Shown: positions 1 to 8,885, counted from the first letter of the stretch. The stretch is 25,084 bases of DNA from Bacteroidetes bacterium 4572_112 (GCA_002254285.1 NIUZ01000023.1:1-25084); one strand, 5' to 3'. The notes: generated from the sequence alone by a model not told the origin. Translations and numbers: made by a program.

Positions 1-528
1 ACCATGCATACTCACATACCTGCTAGTACGTACACCTATTGCTGAAATCTTGCGTGCTTTGCCAGCAGTATTTGGCTCTATCCATACGCCAGTAGCGCCA
101 TCAAGTAGTTCACCTTTTATTCCGTAATGCTTAAGTGTATTTATGATTGCTTGCTCTAGGTTTTCTATGTAATTCCTCACTCCCATACCAAAAGCCTCTA
201 TATCCAAAATAGGATACCCAACTATTTGTCCAGGTCCGTGATAGGTGATATCACCACCACGGTTGGTCTTATAAAAGCTCGCATTTTTTGCCTTTAATTC
301 TATGCCCGAGATAAGCATATTTTGCTCTTCACCACTTTTCCCTAATGTGTATACATGCGGATGCTCACAAAAGAATAAATTATATTCCAAAGGAACTTTA
401 TTCTCTTTGTCAGCAGATTGATTATCAAGTTTTTCGGCAATGGTTTTTTTGAAAATTTCTTCCTGAAAATCCCATGCTTCCTTATAATCAATTATACCCA
501 AGTCAGTGTATTTTACATTTATCGACAT
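1..528 (-). CDS. lipB: Octanoyltransferase LipB, C-terminus cut by window edge
   Basis: Transfers the octanoyl group from octanoyl-ACP to lipoyl domains of 2-oxoacid dehydrogenases and the glycine cleavage H protein, the first step of de novo lipoate synthesis (family knowledge). The visible 176 residues start at an ATG (526-528) and show the family motifs HVYTLGKSG (residues 58-66), RGGDITYHGPGQ (90-101) and the conserved lysine of KISAIG (Lys160). The catalytic cysteine expected shortly after this lies beyond position 1, so the gene is incomplete here. An exact TAnnTTTG box lies at 554-561 on the minus strand, about 25 bases before the ATG. Stand-alone gene; the next minus-strand gene ends at 663. 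Confidence 0.95.
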   Translation of the reverse strand, partial: MSINVKYTDLGIIDYKEAWDFQEEIFKKTIAEKLDNQSADKENKVPLEYNLFFCEHPHVYTLGKSGEEQNMLISGIELKAKNASFYKTNRGGDITYHGPGQIVGYPILDIEAFGMGVRNYIENLEQAIINTLKHYGIKGELLDGATGVWIEPNTAGKARKISAIGVRTSRYVSMHG

Positions 529-553
529 TATATCTTGTATTAAAATTGATTCG

Positions 554-561
554 CAAATATA
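554..561 (-). promoter_or_regulatory. Bacteroidetes -7 promoter box of lipB
   Basis: The minus strand reads TATATTTG, an exact match to TAnnTTTG. Transcription would start near 548 with a leader of about 20 bases. I see no good -33 TTTG at the usual distance, so the call rests on the -7 box and its position. Confidence 0.55.
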
Positions 562-639
562 CTCCTAAAAGCAATGAGTAGACTCCCTATATTTGTATGA
601 ATTTTTCGTAAAATATTGTCCTTTTATCAAATTTTCAAC

Positions 640-659
640 ATCACTTTTAATTAAGTGAT
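640..659 (-). terminator. Possible weak hairpin after the rhodanese gene
   Basis: Seven-base arms ATCACTT (640-646) and AAGTGAT (653-659) enclose a 6-base loop just after the stop of the rhodanese gene. The bases that follow on the minus strand are only modestly T-rich, so terminator function is uncertain. Confidence 0.3.
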
Positions 660-662
660 TTA

Positions 663-1145
663 CTATAATTTGTAAATATAATTATATGCATTATTTCCTC
701 GCAGGTAGTCAGCAAGGCCGAGCAATCCATCGGTTAAATATTTAACCTTATAGCCTTTTGTTTTTAAATATGTCATGGCAATAATTGCTCTATCCTTATG
801 TGGACAAGCAGTTACAATAATCTTTGATTTGTCGAGTTTATCAAGGTTTTTTGGTAATAATGGTAAGGGAATACTTATGGCAATGGGCATATTCCACGAT
901 TTATATTCTTCCTCAAAACGAATATCTACCAATATAGCCTTATCATCATTGAGTAATTCCACCAATTGAGCACTTTTTATTTTCATATCAATTCGCGACT
1001 CATAATCATAATTAAGAAGATATTCTTCCAACGAAATATCTTTAAGCTCACTTTTATTTTGTGCGTTTGCACATGAGCTCATTAGGCTAAATATGCTTAT
1101 TAGCAATATAGTAAGTTGCAGTTTTGTATGTGTAAAATTTGTCAT
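663..1145 (-). CDS. Rhodanese-like domain lipoprotein
   Basis: A 160-residue exported protein with one rhodanese domain, a fold that moves sulfur or binds persulfides through a single cysteine. The N-terminus is a hydrophobic signal with a plausible lipobox ending MSSC (Cys25), which would put it on a membrane facing the periplasm or surface. An ANAQ sequence just after could alternatively be a signal peptidase I site. The domain runs from about residue 55 to 150, with the VDIRFEEEY segment at 73-81 and active loop CPHKDR at 114-119, whose Cys114 and Arg fit the usual CX4R pattern. It starts 29 bases after the stop of the upstream esterase gene, so the two are probably co-transcribed. The physiological sulfur substrate cannot be read from sequence. 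Confidence 0.85.
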   Translation of the reverse strand: MTNFTHTKLQLTILLISIFSLMSSCANAQNKSELKDISLEEYLLNYDYESRIDMKIKSAQLVELLNDDKAILVDIRFEEEYKSWNMPIAISIPLPLLPKNLDKLDKSKIIVTACPHKDRAIIAMTYLKTKGYKVKYLTDGLLGLADYLRGNNAYNYIYKL

Positions 1146-1174
1146 ATTTGCTTAGTTTTTTTGATGAAAGATTA

Positions 1175-2575
1175 TTAGAGTTTAATTATTTTTCTGGAGA
1201 GAGTATTTTTATCAGCATCAGTCATTTTTATGATATATACACCTTTACTTAGGCTTTTAAGATTTATTTTACCATTTGCATTAAGCTTTTGTGTGAGTAT
1301 CAGTGAGCCTTCAATATTGTAAATTTTAATAATAGAATCGGGGCTAATATTTTTGTTATCAATATTAATAAAGTCGGTAAAAGGATTTGGGAAAACAGAA
1401 ATAACATCTTCCTTATTTGCTTTACTTATGCTGCTAATAAGAGGGTTGAAAAGCCAAATATATGCATTGGGGAATTCTCGTCGCCAATACCATTCGCTGT
1501 GCTGTCCGTCGCTATGGGTAACATACTTTATTTCTGAATTGGTGAAGCCCGCATTCAATAATGTACTTTTCATTTGACTTAATTTAGGAATCATGCTACT
1601 GCTTTCTTGAGTTCCAGCCATTAGGTAAAACTGCATATCATACTGTTTACCTTTATTTTGCACATGAGTAAATACACTATCAGAAAACCAGAACGAAGGT
1701 GAAAAAACTCCCACTTTGCTAAAAATATCCTGATGTTCCAAAGCTGCATAAAAAGAAATTAATGCACCCATTGAGCTTCCCATTATTCCAGTATTCTCTC
1801 GATCGCTTAAGGTTCTGTAATTTGAATCTATATGTGGTTTCAGAGTATTTATAATAAAATTGGTGTATTGCTCGCCTTCACCGCCACCGTATTGAGCATT
1901 TATCCAAGGCGAATATTCATCTAATCTAGAGCCGCCGCCATTATCAATTCCAACTACAATTATTCCGCTATCACCATTATCAAATAGGGTGTTTAAGGAT
2001 TCGTCAACTTCCCATTCGCCAGAAAAACTTGTGTTTACATCAAAAAGATTCTGCCCATCTTGCATATACATTACAGGGAAGCTGTCGGTAGTGCTGTCGT
2101 AATTTTTTGGTACATAAATCCAAATTCTACGATTACGACCAAGCTCGGGTATATAAAAATTAGCATCCAATATGCTAACATTATCGGCACGAGTTCCAGT
2201 GCTACTTCCACCATCTTTCCATCCTGCAATGGATAGGTCAATAGTTTGCTGTCCGCCAGAATAATTATAAGTTCTATTGCCAATTTCGCCACCCGAGGAG
2301 CTGCCTTCTACCGAAGCCCAATCGCCACGAGTAAACTTAAATTCCATATTGCCCAAAGCAGGGCTAAATGTTATTTGATATGTGCCATCAGAATTATCTG
2401 AGAGTATATAATTATTGTCACCAGAGCTCCAATTATTAAAATTGCCAGCAATATATAAGTCAGCACCCATTGGCGTATTGCTTGGTACTGATGTAATATT
2501 TATTGTCAGTTGGCCAATTGATAATACTGTTTGTAGCATTATCAATACTATGGTAATCGCTTTTATTGCTCCCAT
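1175..2575 (-). CDS. Secreted esterase with N-terminal glycan-binding-like domain and T9SS sorting domain
   Basis: A 466-residue secreted alpha/beta hydrolase of the esterase D / enterochelin-esterase type. Residues 1-21 form a signal peptide. Residues 23-115 look like a CBM20/CBM48-type beta-sandwich (YIAGNFNNW and a following TYQITF strand), often a starch-binding or interaction domain. Residues 130-376 are the hydrolase, with nucleophile elbow GSSMG at 266-270 (Ser268) and a probable catalytic His359 in QHSEW. Residues 392-466 match a type A T9SS C-terminal domain: SVFPNPF, then IKIYNIEG, GVYIIKM and a terminal basic KIIKL. The protein should therefore be exported by type IX secretion and released or anchored at the surface. 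The substrate is unknown; acyl or feruloyl esters on polysaccharides are possible. The rhodanese gene lies 29 bases downstream. Confidence 0.88.
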   Translation of the reverse strand: MGAIKAITIVLIMLQTVLSIGQLTINITSVPSNTPMGADLYIAGNFNNWSSGDNNYILSDNSDGTYQITFSPALGNMEFKFTRGDWASVEGSSSGGEIGNRTYNYSGGQQTIDLSIAGWKDGGSSTGTRADNVSILDANFYIPELGRNRRIWIYVPKNYDSTTDSFPVMYMQDGQNLFDVNTSFSGEWEVDESLNTLFDNGDSGIIVVGIDNGGGSRLDEYSPWINAQYGGGEGEQYTNFIINTLKPHIDSNYRTLSDRENTGIMGSSMGALISFYAALEHQDIFSKVGVFSPSFWFSDSVFTHVQNKGKQYDMQFYLMAGTQESSSMIPKLSQMKSTLLNAGFTNSEIKYVTHSDGQHSEWYWRREFPNAYIWLFNPLISSISKANKEDVISVFPNPFTDFINIDNKNISPDSIIKIYNIEGSLILTQKLNANGKINLKSLSKGVYIIKMTDADKNTLSRKIIKL

Positions 2576-2642
2576 TTTATCAGTTTAGATTAATTGATAT
2601 CTTAATAGAGAAAGAATAATAATGATTAATGGAATAACCTTT

Positions 2643-3722
2643 TTATTTCCAACATTCCAAAACTACAAATCGGTTACTTTCAGCAACGAAATTTGTTTTT
2701 TCGAAAATGCTCTTTAAAAATGGATTATAATTTAGGTGACGATTATAAACTAATATAAATCGGCCTCCGCTTTTGAGTGAAGAATGTGCTTTGCGAAATA
2801 AATTCAGTGATATTTCGGTATTCTCTTCGTGCTCAAAATGAAAAGGAGGATTGCTTACAATCATATCCATTGATTCGGCCTCTATGGATTCCATATTTGC
2901 ATCATAATAGAAGTGAATATTGTCACCCTGTAGGTTAAGTTTAGATGATTCTATTGCTAGTATTGAGTCTTCAACAAGGTGTAAATGAGGTGTTTGCCAT
3001 TTATTATTCTTGTACTTATCAATAATGTGATTTGCTATCACACCATTGCCTGATGCCAAATCCATAATTTGTAATTCACTTTTAAATAGAGGTAAATTCT
3101 CAAGTAAGTATCTAGTAGCAATATCTATTTTTGAAGAAGCAAATACGCCATAATATTGCTTTAAACTAAGCTTATCATTTATTTTCACATTATTAATTAG
3201 CTCATGCTTTTCAAAAGATTTTTTGCCTTTCATAATAATTAATCGAGCTTTCTTTTTGGCTTTTGATTGCTCAACATTCTCAAAATATTCTTCAGAAATT
3301 TCTACCATCTGCTTATTAAAATACTTGGTCATAAATGCTGCCGTAATTTCAATATCATCAGTACTATTTTCGCAAATTTGTTCTAAATATAATCGGTAAA
3401 GTTCCATTGACTTAGGAACCTTAATAATTGCTTGCTCTACCTTATTTGGAAAAGAATCGAAAGGGCTCACAAAACTATCTTCTGTGGCAGAAAGCTCATT
3501 TTCTTCTAGGTTATAATTAAGTGCAAGCTCCTGACTTTTGAATGCAACTACCGAAATAGGTTTCATGTGATTTAAGTTACATGATAGGTAGCCAAATCTG
3601 TCGTTAGTGATTGCAAGAACAGTATTATCATTTGCTTGGAAATTTTCCATTATAAGCTCATCTGCAGCATTCCATGCTTGCAAAGATTTATTTTTTGTTA
3701 AGGGAAAGCGAATTATTTTCAT
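2643..3722 (-). CDS. rlmG: RlmG/RsmC-family rRNA guanine-N2 methyltransferase
   Basis: A class I SAM-dependent methyltransferase of 359 residues, close to the two-domain size of E. coli RlmG and RsmC. The N-terminal half (1-160) looks like the degenerate methyltransferase domain and ends in the lysine-rich KKKARLI stretch also found in RlmG. The catalytic half has the SAM-binding motif DLASGNG (221-227) and catalytic motif NPPFH (291-295), diagnostic for this rRNA m2G group. RlmG modifies 23S rRNA G1835 and RsmC modifies 16S G1207. I favour RlmG by overall look, not by a search. It is followed after 67 bases by the esterase gene. A TAnnTTTG box lies 45 bases upstream of the ATG. Confidence 0.78.
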   Translation of the reverse strand: MKIIRFPLTKNKSLQAWNAADELIMENFQANDNTVLAITNDRFGYLSCNLNHMKPISVVAFKSQELALNYNLEENELSATEDSFVSPFDSFPNKVEQAIIKVPKSMELYRLYLEQICENSTDDIEITAAFMTKYFNKQMVEISEEYFENVEQSKAKKKARLIIMKGKKSFEKHELINNVKINDKLSLKQYYGVFASSKIDIATRYLLENLPLFKSELQIMDLASGNGVIANHIIDKYKNNKWQTPHLHLVEDSILAIESSKLNLQGDNIHFYYDANMESIEAESMDMIVSNPPFHFEHEENTEISLNLFRKAHSSLKSGGRFILVYNRHLNYNPFLKSIFEKTNFVAESNRFVVLECWK

Positions 3723-3766
3723 TGAATAAGATTTTAGGATTATTTAGTGCCAGCAAGAAAACTCTA

Positions 3767-3774
3767 CAAAGTTA
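3767..3774 (-). promoter_or_regulatory. -7 promoter box of the rRNA methyltransferase gene
   Basis: The minus strand reads TAACTTTG, an exact TAnnTTTG match, giving a leader of about 40 bases. The rest of the 250-base gap (3723-3972) holds the glyS terminator and a small TGATGC-TTAG-GCATCA hairpin near 3820-3835. I see no gene in it. Confidence 0.45.
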
Positions 3775-3907
3775 AAATTGTATCTTTTGGTGATATTTTG
3801 ACCTTTTCAACTCACTGATGCTTAGGCATCACCTCGTTTCAAAAAATCAAAATCTCATCCAAAATCTGTCATTTTATAAAATTTGACAGTTTTCGTGCAG
3901 ACACTAT

Positions 3908-3948
3908 TAAAAAAAAATAGTCATTAATTATTAGATCTAATGACTATT
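3908..3948 (-). terminator. Intrinsic terminator of glyS
   Basis: Perfect 11-base arms AATAGTCATTA (3916-3926) and its complement (3938-3948), followed on the minus strand by about nine T residues. It sits 25 bases after the glyS stop codon. Confidence 0.85.
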
Positions 3949-3972
3949 CTCTCATAAGATTGAGGTCAGTTC

Positions 3973-5499
3973 TTAAAGTTTAGCCTTAAGCTTTTCTCTA
4001 ATTATATTGTAAATTTCGGTAGCAGCAACACGCTCCTGAACCATAGTATCTCTATCGCGAATAGTAACAGTATTGTCCTCTAAAGTTTGATGATCAATAG
4101 TTATGCAGTAAGGAGTTCCAATGGCATCTTGTCGGCGGTAACGCTTTCCGATAGCATCTTTTTCGTCATACTGGCAAATATAGTCTTGCTTAAGCTCAGC
4201 CATAATCTCGCGAGCTTTCTCTGGCAAACCATCCTTCTTAGTAAGAGGGAAAATAGCCGCTTTAATAGGAGCTAATACCGGTGGAAATTTCATTACTAAT
4301 CTCTCACTTCCGTCTTCTAGCTTCTCCTCAGTATAAGATGTTGTAAGTATAGAAAGGAACATTCTGTCAAGCCCAATTGAAGTTTCTACAACATAAGGTA
4401 CGTAGCTTTTTCCTAGCTCAGGATCAAAGTATTGCAATTTCTTACCCGAAAACTCTTGATGAGCCGATAAGTCAAAATCGGTACGGCTATGAATTCCTTC
4501 AAGCTCTTTGAAACCCATTGGGAATTTAAACTCAATATCAGAAGCAGCATTTGCATAGTGAGCAAGCTTCTCGTGATCGTGAAAACGGTAATTGTCTTCA
4601 GAAATGCCAAGGCTCTTATGCCAATCGATACGTTTTTGTTTCCAATACTCAAACCATTTTAGCTCTTCGCCTGGGCGTACAAAAAATTGCATTTCCATTT
4701 GTTCAAACTCACGCATACGGAAGATAAACTGACGAGCAACTATCTCATTTCTGAAAGCTTTACCAATCTGTGCTATTCCGAAAGGGATTTTCATTCTACC
4801 AGTTTTTTGAACATTTAGGTAGTTTACAAAAATTCCTTGAGCAGTCTCAGGGCGTAAAAATATTTCGTTAGACTCATCACTTACAGAACCAATTTGAGTG
4901 CTAAACATAAGGTTAAACTGACGTACATCAGTCCAATCTTTAGAGCCAGAAAGTGGGCATGTTATCCCCAAATCTTCAATAAGGGTTCTTATATCGTCAA
5001 GCTTTTCAGCTTCCATTGCACCATAAAGCCTCTTGCTTATTTCGTCAATTTTTGCTTGTCGCTCTTTTACTCTGCCATTAGTAGAGCGAAATTCGGCTTC
5101 GTCAAAACTATCACCAAAGCGTTTTTTAGCCTTCTCAACATCCTTGTTTATCTTGCCCTCTATCTTAGCCATAAAGTCCTCAACAAGCACATCTGCACGG
5201 TAGCGCTTTTTGCTATCTTTATTGTCAATCATAGGATCGTTGAAAGCTCCAACATGACCCGATGCCTTCCAAACAGTAGGATGCATAAATATTGCAGTGT
5301 CAATACCAACAATATTTTCATTCATTTGAACCATAGCTTTCCACCAATAATCCTTAATATTTTTTTTCAGCTCTACGCCATTTTGAGCATAGTCGTAAAC
5401 AGCACTAAGTCCATCATATATTTCACTTGATTGAAAAACAAAGCCATACTCCTTAGAGTGGGCTATTATTTTCTTAAATTTATCGTCGTTATTCTTCAT
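3973..5499 (-). CDS. glyS: Glycyl-tRNA synthetase, single-chain alpha2 type
   Basis: Class II aminoacyl-tRNA synthetase that charges tRNA-Gly. The 508-residue length and architecture match the homodimeric (GlyQS) form and not the alpha2-beta2 form. Visible features are the N-terminal motif 1 region with HPTVWKASGHVGAF (73-86), RPETAQGIF (216-224), motif 2 around FRNEI (249-253) with the following RMREFEQMEMQFF, motif 3 around ETSIGLDRM (372-380), and a C-terminal anticodon-binding domain from about residue 404. A charged insertion lies around 105-165. The ATG at 5497-5499 is the only sensible start, as the next methionine is at residue 56. The gene is monocistronic, ending in a strong terminator. 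It is divergent from the patatin gene. Confidence 0.97.
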   Translation of the reverse strand: MKNNDDKFKKIIAHSKEYGFVFQSSEIYDGLSAVYDYAQNGVELKKNIKDYWWKAMVQMNENIVGIDTAIFMHPTVWKASGHVGAFNDPMIDNKDSKKRYRADVLVEDFMAKIEGKINKDVEKAKKRFGDSFDEAEFRSTNGRVKERQAKIDEISKRLYGAMEAEKLDDIRTLIEDLGITCPLSGSKDWTDVRQFNLMFSTQIGSVSDESNEIFLRPETAQGIFVNYLNVQKTGRMKIPFGIAQIGKAFRNEIVARQFIFRMREFEQMEMQFFVRPGEELKWFEYWKQKRIDWHKSLGISEDNYRFHDHEKLAHYANAASDIEFKFPMGFKELEGIHSRTDFDLSAHQEFSGKKLQYFDPELGKSYVPYVVETSIGLDRMFLSILTTSYTEEKLEDGSERLVMKFPPVLAPIKAAIFPLTKKDGLPEKAREIMAELKQDYICQYDEKDAIGKRYRRQDAIGTPYCITIDHQTLEDNTVTIRDRDTMVQERVAATEIYNIIREKLKAKL

Positions 5500-5503
5500 C
5501 TTG

Positions 5504-5511
5504 CAAAAATA
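5504..5511 (-). promoter_or_regulatory. -7 promoter box immediately before glyS
   Basis: The minus strand reads TATTTTTG, an exact TAnnTTTG match that ends only four bases before the glyS ATG. If used, the transcript would start at or within a few bases of the start codon, so the mRNA would be leaderless or nearly so. Confidence 0.45.
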
Positions 5512-5600
5512 AGAAAAATGAGCTTTGGGTTTTTGAAGAAAAAAGGAGAATTTTTTTTAATTAATTTTTGTTATATTCGCATATACTAAATACGAAACCC

Positions 5601-7763
5601 ATGAGAATTTTTACAATTATACTTTTAATAATAATTTCACAGTTCAGTTATTCGCAAACGCGACCTAAAATTGGTTTGGTATTGAGTGGTGGTGGAGCAA
5701 AAGGTAGTGCCCATGTTGGCGCTTTAAGGTTCTTAGAAAGCAAGGGGATTAAACCAGATTATATTGCTGGAACCAGTGTTGGAGCTATGATTGGCGGACT
5801 TTATGCAATGGGTTATACCGTGGATGAGCTCGAAGATATTATAGTAAATACAGATTGGGATTTTCTTCAGAAGGATGAAATTAATAGAAGAAACTTACTT
5901 ATTGGTCAAGGTGGAAAAAATAAAAACTCCATAGTATCACTTCCAATAGATGCGTTCAAGCCTGTTCTTTCATCGGGTCTTTATGCCGGACAAAACCTTA
6001 TGACTTTTCTAGGTGTACTTTCTCGTAAATATGATAAAGATGTAAATTTTGATAGCCTTATGATTCCATTTAGGTGCGTGGCAACTAACTTAGAAACCGG
6101 AAAGCCAACAGTATTTGATCATGGAAACTTAGCAAAAAGCATTAGGAGTAGTATGACTATTCCAACAATTTTAACTCCTTACGAAATAGAAGGTGAGCTA
6201 TATGTTGATGGTGGCTTGGTAAATAATTTTCCTACTAATGTAGTAAAGGAAATGGGCGCTGATATTATTATTGGGGTTGATGTTGGGGCGGTGCTTTACA
6301 AAAAAGAGGAACTAAAAACTGTAATGCAAATTCTGGATCAGTCGTCGAGTTTCTTTGGGGCAATGGTTTCTAAGGAAAATAAAAAACTATGCGATATTTA
6401 TATTCGACCTGATATTGATGGTATTAGTGCTCTAGATTTTTCTGTTGCACCATTAATTGTTGATAGAGGAATGGTAGCTGCCCAGAATGAAGAAGGAAAG
6501 ATAGATTCTATTTTTGGCAAGTATAATCTTGTACCAATTATTGATAGACCAAATTATATTGATACTAATATTATTATGATTGATTCTTTAGTTATTAATA
6601 CAAACATAAGTTCTGCACGAAAACATAATTCTGCAATGAATCTTATTTTAGGAAAACTTGATATAGAAACTCCTGCAATATTAACTGTTGATGAGTTACA
6701 GAATAAGATTAATAAATTATATGGCTCACGCTATTTTCAAGATATAGTAGTAAGCTTTGAGCAAAAAGACACAAGTTATATACTTAATGTAAGTGCTCAT
6801 GAGCAAACAGAGTCTGAGTTTTATATGGGTGCTCGCTATGATAATATTTATGGAATTGACCTTGCAATAGGGGCTAACTTTAGAAATAATCTCATATATG
6901 GCTCCTTATTAGAATTTAAACTCGTGGCTGGTCAAAGCCCACAAGCAAAAATAAGATATACTACTGATAGGGGAAGGCGCCTAGGTTTTGGTTCTTCATT
7001 GGAGTATAATGATTTTATGGTAAACGATTATAATGACGGATCCGTTTACTTAGAGTTTACGTACCGCCGATTATTCTGGGATGCTTTTATTCACTCATAT
7101 ATAGGTGATTATTCTCGTTTAATACTTGGTGCAGAAGCCTCTATTTTTGGGCTTACTTCTACAACGCAGGTTATTGGCTTTGAGGGGTTGAAACAGAAGA
7201 ATCTTAGTGTATATGGAGCTTATGTTGCTGATTCTTGGGATGATGGCTATTTCCCAAATAAAGGAACTAAATTTAAGTTAAGGGGCGATGGAATAGTAAA
7301 TGAAGATGGATCCTTAATGTATACATTATGGGGTCGTAGTAATACCATTATCCCAATTTCTAAGCGTTTTGTTTTCAAAGTGGATGCTTTTATGGGCATT
7401 GGTAGCAAAGCAGTAGGCTCAACCTTATATTCATACTATATAGGAGGAATGGGTAGGAATAAGATTCAATGGTATACTCCATTCCCTGGTTTGCATTTTC
7501 TTGAATACGGTAGTAGTAATACGGCAACAATTAGCGTTGGACCTCGTTGGAATTTTGCGAAAAATCAGTATTTAACTTATAATTTTGCCTTTGCAGTTCA
7601 GGATTATTTTACTGAGCATCTTATTACACCAGAATACACCTATTCGGGCATGAGCCTTGCTTATGGGTTCAAAAGTATGTTTGGCCCAATTGAAGCAGCT
7701 GTGGATGTATCTTTGAATAGTCCCTATGCAAGTTTTTATGTAAGCTTAGGTTTTTGGCTATAG
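5601..7763 (+). CDS. Patatin-like phospholipase with POTRA and outer-membrane barrel (type Vd autotransporter-like)
   Basis: An outer-membrane protein with a lipid-hydrolysing passenger. I place the start at the ATG at 5601 (720 residues): the signal peptide begins there, and the longer form would need a TTG at 5568 and add 11 unhelpful residues. After the signal (1-19) comes a patatin domain: oxyanion loop LSGGGAKGSAHVG (about 28-40), nucleophile motif GTSVG (57-61, Ser59) and the dyad partner in DGG (Asp203). Residues about 322-400 look like one POTRA domain, and 404-720 are a 16-strand-like Omp85 beta-barrel ending in an aromatic-leucine strand, as outer-membrane proteins do. This order matches PlpD/FplA type Vd secretion proteins. 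In Bacteroidetes the passenger probably stays on the periplasmic or surface side as a phospholipase; the direction is not shown by sequence. Confidence 0.92.
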   Translation: MRIFTIILLIIISQFSYSQTRPKIGLVLSGGGAKGSAHVGALRFLESKGIKPDYIAGTSVGAMIGGLYAMGYTVDELEDIIVNTDWDFLQKDEINRRNLLIGQGGKNKNSIVSLPIDAFKPVLSSGLYAGQNLMTFLGVLSRKYDKDVNFDSLMIPFRCVATNLETGKPTVFDHGNLAKSIRSSMTIPTILTPYEIEGELYVDGGLVNNFPTNVVKEMGADIIIGVDVGAVLYKKEELKTVMQILDQSSSFFGAMVSKENKKLCDIYIRPDIDGISALDFSVAPLIVDRGMVAAQNEEGKIDSIFGKYNLVPIIDRPNYIDTNIIMIDSLVINTNISSARKHNSAMNLILGKLDIETPAILTVDELQNKINKLYGSRYFQDIVVSFEQKDTSYILNVSAHEQTESEFYMGARYDNIYGIDLAIGANFRNNLIYGSLLEFKLVAGQSPQAKIRYTTDRGRRLGFGSSLEYNDFMVNDYNDGSVYLEFTYRRLFWDAFIHSYIGDYSRLILGAEASIFGLTSTTQVIGFEGLKQKNLSVYGAYVADSWDDGYFPNKGTKFKLRGDGIVNEDGSLMYTLWGRSNTIIPISKRFVFKVDAFMGIGSKAVGSTLYSYYIGGMGRNKIQWYTPFPGLHFLEYGSSNTATISVGPRWNFAKNQYLTYNFAFAVQDYFTEHLITPEYTYSGMSLAYGFKSMFGPIEAAVDVSLNSPYASFYVSLGFWL

Positions 7764-8810
7764 TTAATGCAAATGAGGTAAATAGTTATTTTTTATTAAG
7801 CCAGAATAGCTATAAAAACCAAAATTGTGAAAGCCCATTTTTTTAGAAATACTAATTTTCTTATTTATTTGATGTACGCTGTATTTGCCGTTGTCAATCC
7901 ATGCGCGTAATATAATAGTTGTTTTTTCTTTACTTACTTCCTTAATATCCTGTAATACAGTTTTGAAACTGTCTTCAGAAGTACTATAAGCCATCACATA
8001 TACTTTATCTATATAGTTATCACTAATCCACTGTTTCCAGTTTTGTGAAAATCTATTAATAGCCTTATGTTGATTTCCGAAGACTGCAGCAGAAAGCTGT
8101 AAGTCAGGGTTTATGTTTTTAAGCATTATAAAAGCCTTATTTACAAAGCTATTGATTTGGCTCTGTTTCCATTTTTCGAAATCATTATAGTTTGACCTTT
8201 CAAAATTAGTCATTGCCACAGGATTATAGCCATATAAAGAATCGGGGTAGCGAATATAATCCATTTGAATTCCGTCTACATCATAATTACTTGCAATGTC
8301 CTGTAGAATATTTAAGGTGTATTTTTGCACAGCATGCACTCCTGGGTCTAAAAATGCTCCTTCATGGGAGTTATAAGCCATAGCTTTGCCCTGCTGATTA
8401 TATGTTAGCCAGTCCTTATGTTTATAATATACATGATTACTATTTATCTTGCTCAAATCATGTGGTGTAATTACAAAAATAGGAACCCAAGCATGAATTT
8501 CAATATTTTTAGATTTGGCTTTATAGATAGCGTATTTAAGTGGGTCGAAATTAGATTGAGCAAGAATATAACATCTTTCTTCATTATTGGTATATGTAGA
8601 GTCGGTAAGGTTAGGAAAGTATAAAGCATCGCCTCTATATCTTACTTGTAGAAATAATTTGTTGAACTTATATTTATGAGCATCATTAATAATATTGTTT
8701 ATTTTTTCGGGAGTGCTACTGCTCCAAATAGTTGCCCACATTGCTCTATCTTGTGATATAGAAGATATGCTAATTAGTGTAAATAATACTGTAATAATTA
8801 AGATTCTCAA
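7764..8810 (-). CDS. GHL10-family glycoside hydrolase-like protein, secreted
   Basis: A 348-residue exported TIM-barrel protein of the GHL10 (PF02638, YngK/DigH-like) group, some members of which cleave peptidoglycan glycan strands. Residues 1-19 form a signal peptide. Family landmarks are MWATIW near the N-terminus, the FLQVRYRGDALY strand (53-64), AWVPIF (107-112), LDPG (154-157) and the active-site strand DGIQMDYIRYP (179-189) with acidic candidates Asp179 and Asp184. The start codon is a TTG (8808-8810); no in-frame ATG lies near, and the signal peptide begins there at once. The stop abuts the stop of the patatin gene with no base between. A promoter box lies about 40 bases upstream. The substrate is not evident. 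Confidence 0.85.
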   Translation of the reverse strand: MRILIITVLFTLISISSISQDRAMWATIWSSSTPEKINNIINDAHKYKFNKLFLQVRYRGDALYFPNLTDSTYTNNEERCYILAQSNFDPLKYAIYKAKSKNIEIHAWVPIFVITPHDLSKINSNHVYYKHKDWLTYNQQGKAMAYNSHEGAFLDPGVHAVQKYTLNILQDIASNYDVDGIQMDYIRYPDSLYGYNPVAMTNFERSNYNDFEKWKQSQINSFVNKAFIMLKNINPDLQLSAAVFGNQHKAINRFSQNWKQWISDNYIDKVYVMAYSTSEDSFKTVLQDIKEVSKEKTTIILRAWIDNGKYSVHQINKKISISKKMGFHNFGFYSYSGLIKNNYLPHLH

Positions 8811-8848
8811 TGTTTGCTCTTTATGGTGGTTTATAATTCTTGCGGCTG

Positions 8849-8856
8849 CAAATATA
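8849..8856 (-). promoter_or_regulatory. -7 promoter box of the GHL10 gene
   Basis: The minus strand reads TATATTTG, an exact TAnnTTTG match, giving a leader of about 33 bases before the TTG start. It lies downstream of the small-RNA terminator, so this gene is probably transcribed independently. Confidence 0.55.
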
Positions 8857-8885
8857 TATTAATTTAGGTGAAATAAAAATGCTCT

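Noticed and set aside
4894..5430. 178-codon plus-strand ORF inside glyS
   Set aside because: It lies entirely antisense to a highly conserved synthetase gene, and its translation has no recognisable domain.
5568..5600. TTG start adding 11 residues to the patatin protein
   Set aside because: The ATG at 5601 begins the signal peptide directly, and the extra segment is polar and non-conserved in character.
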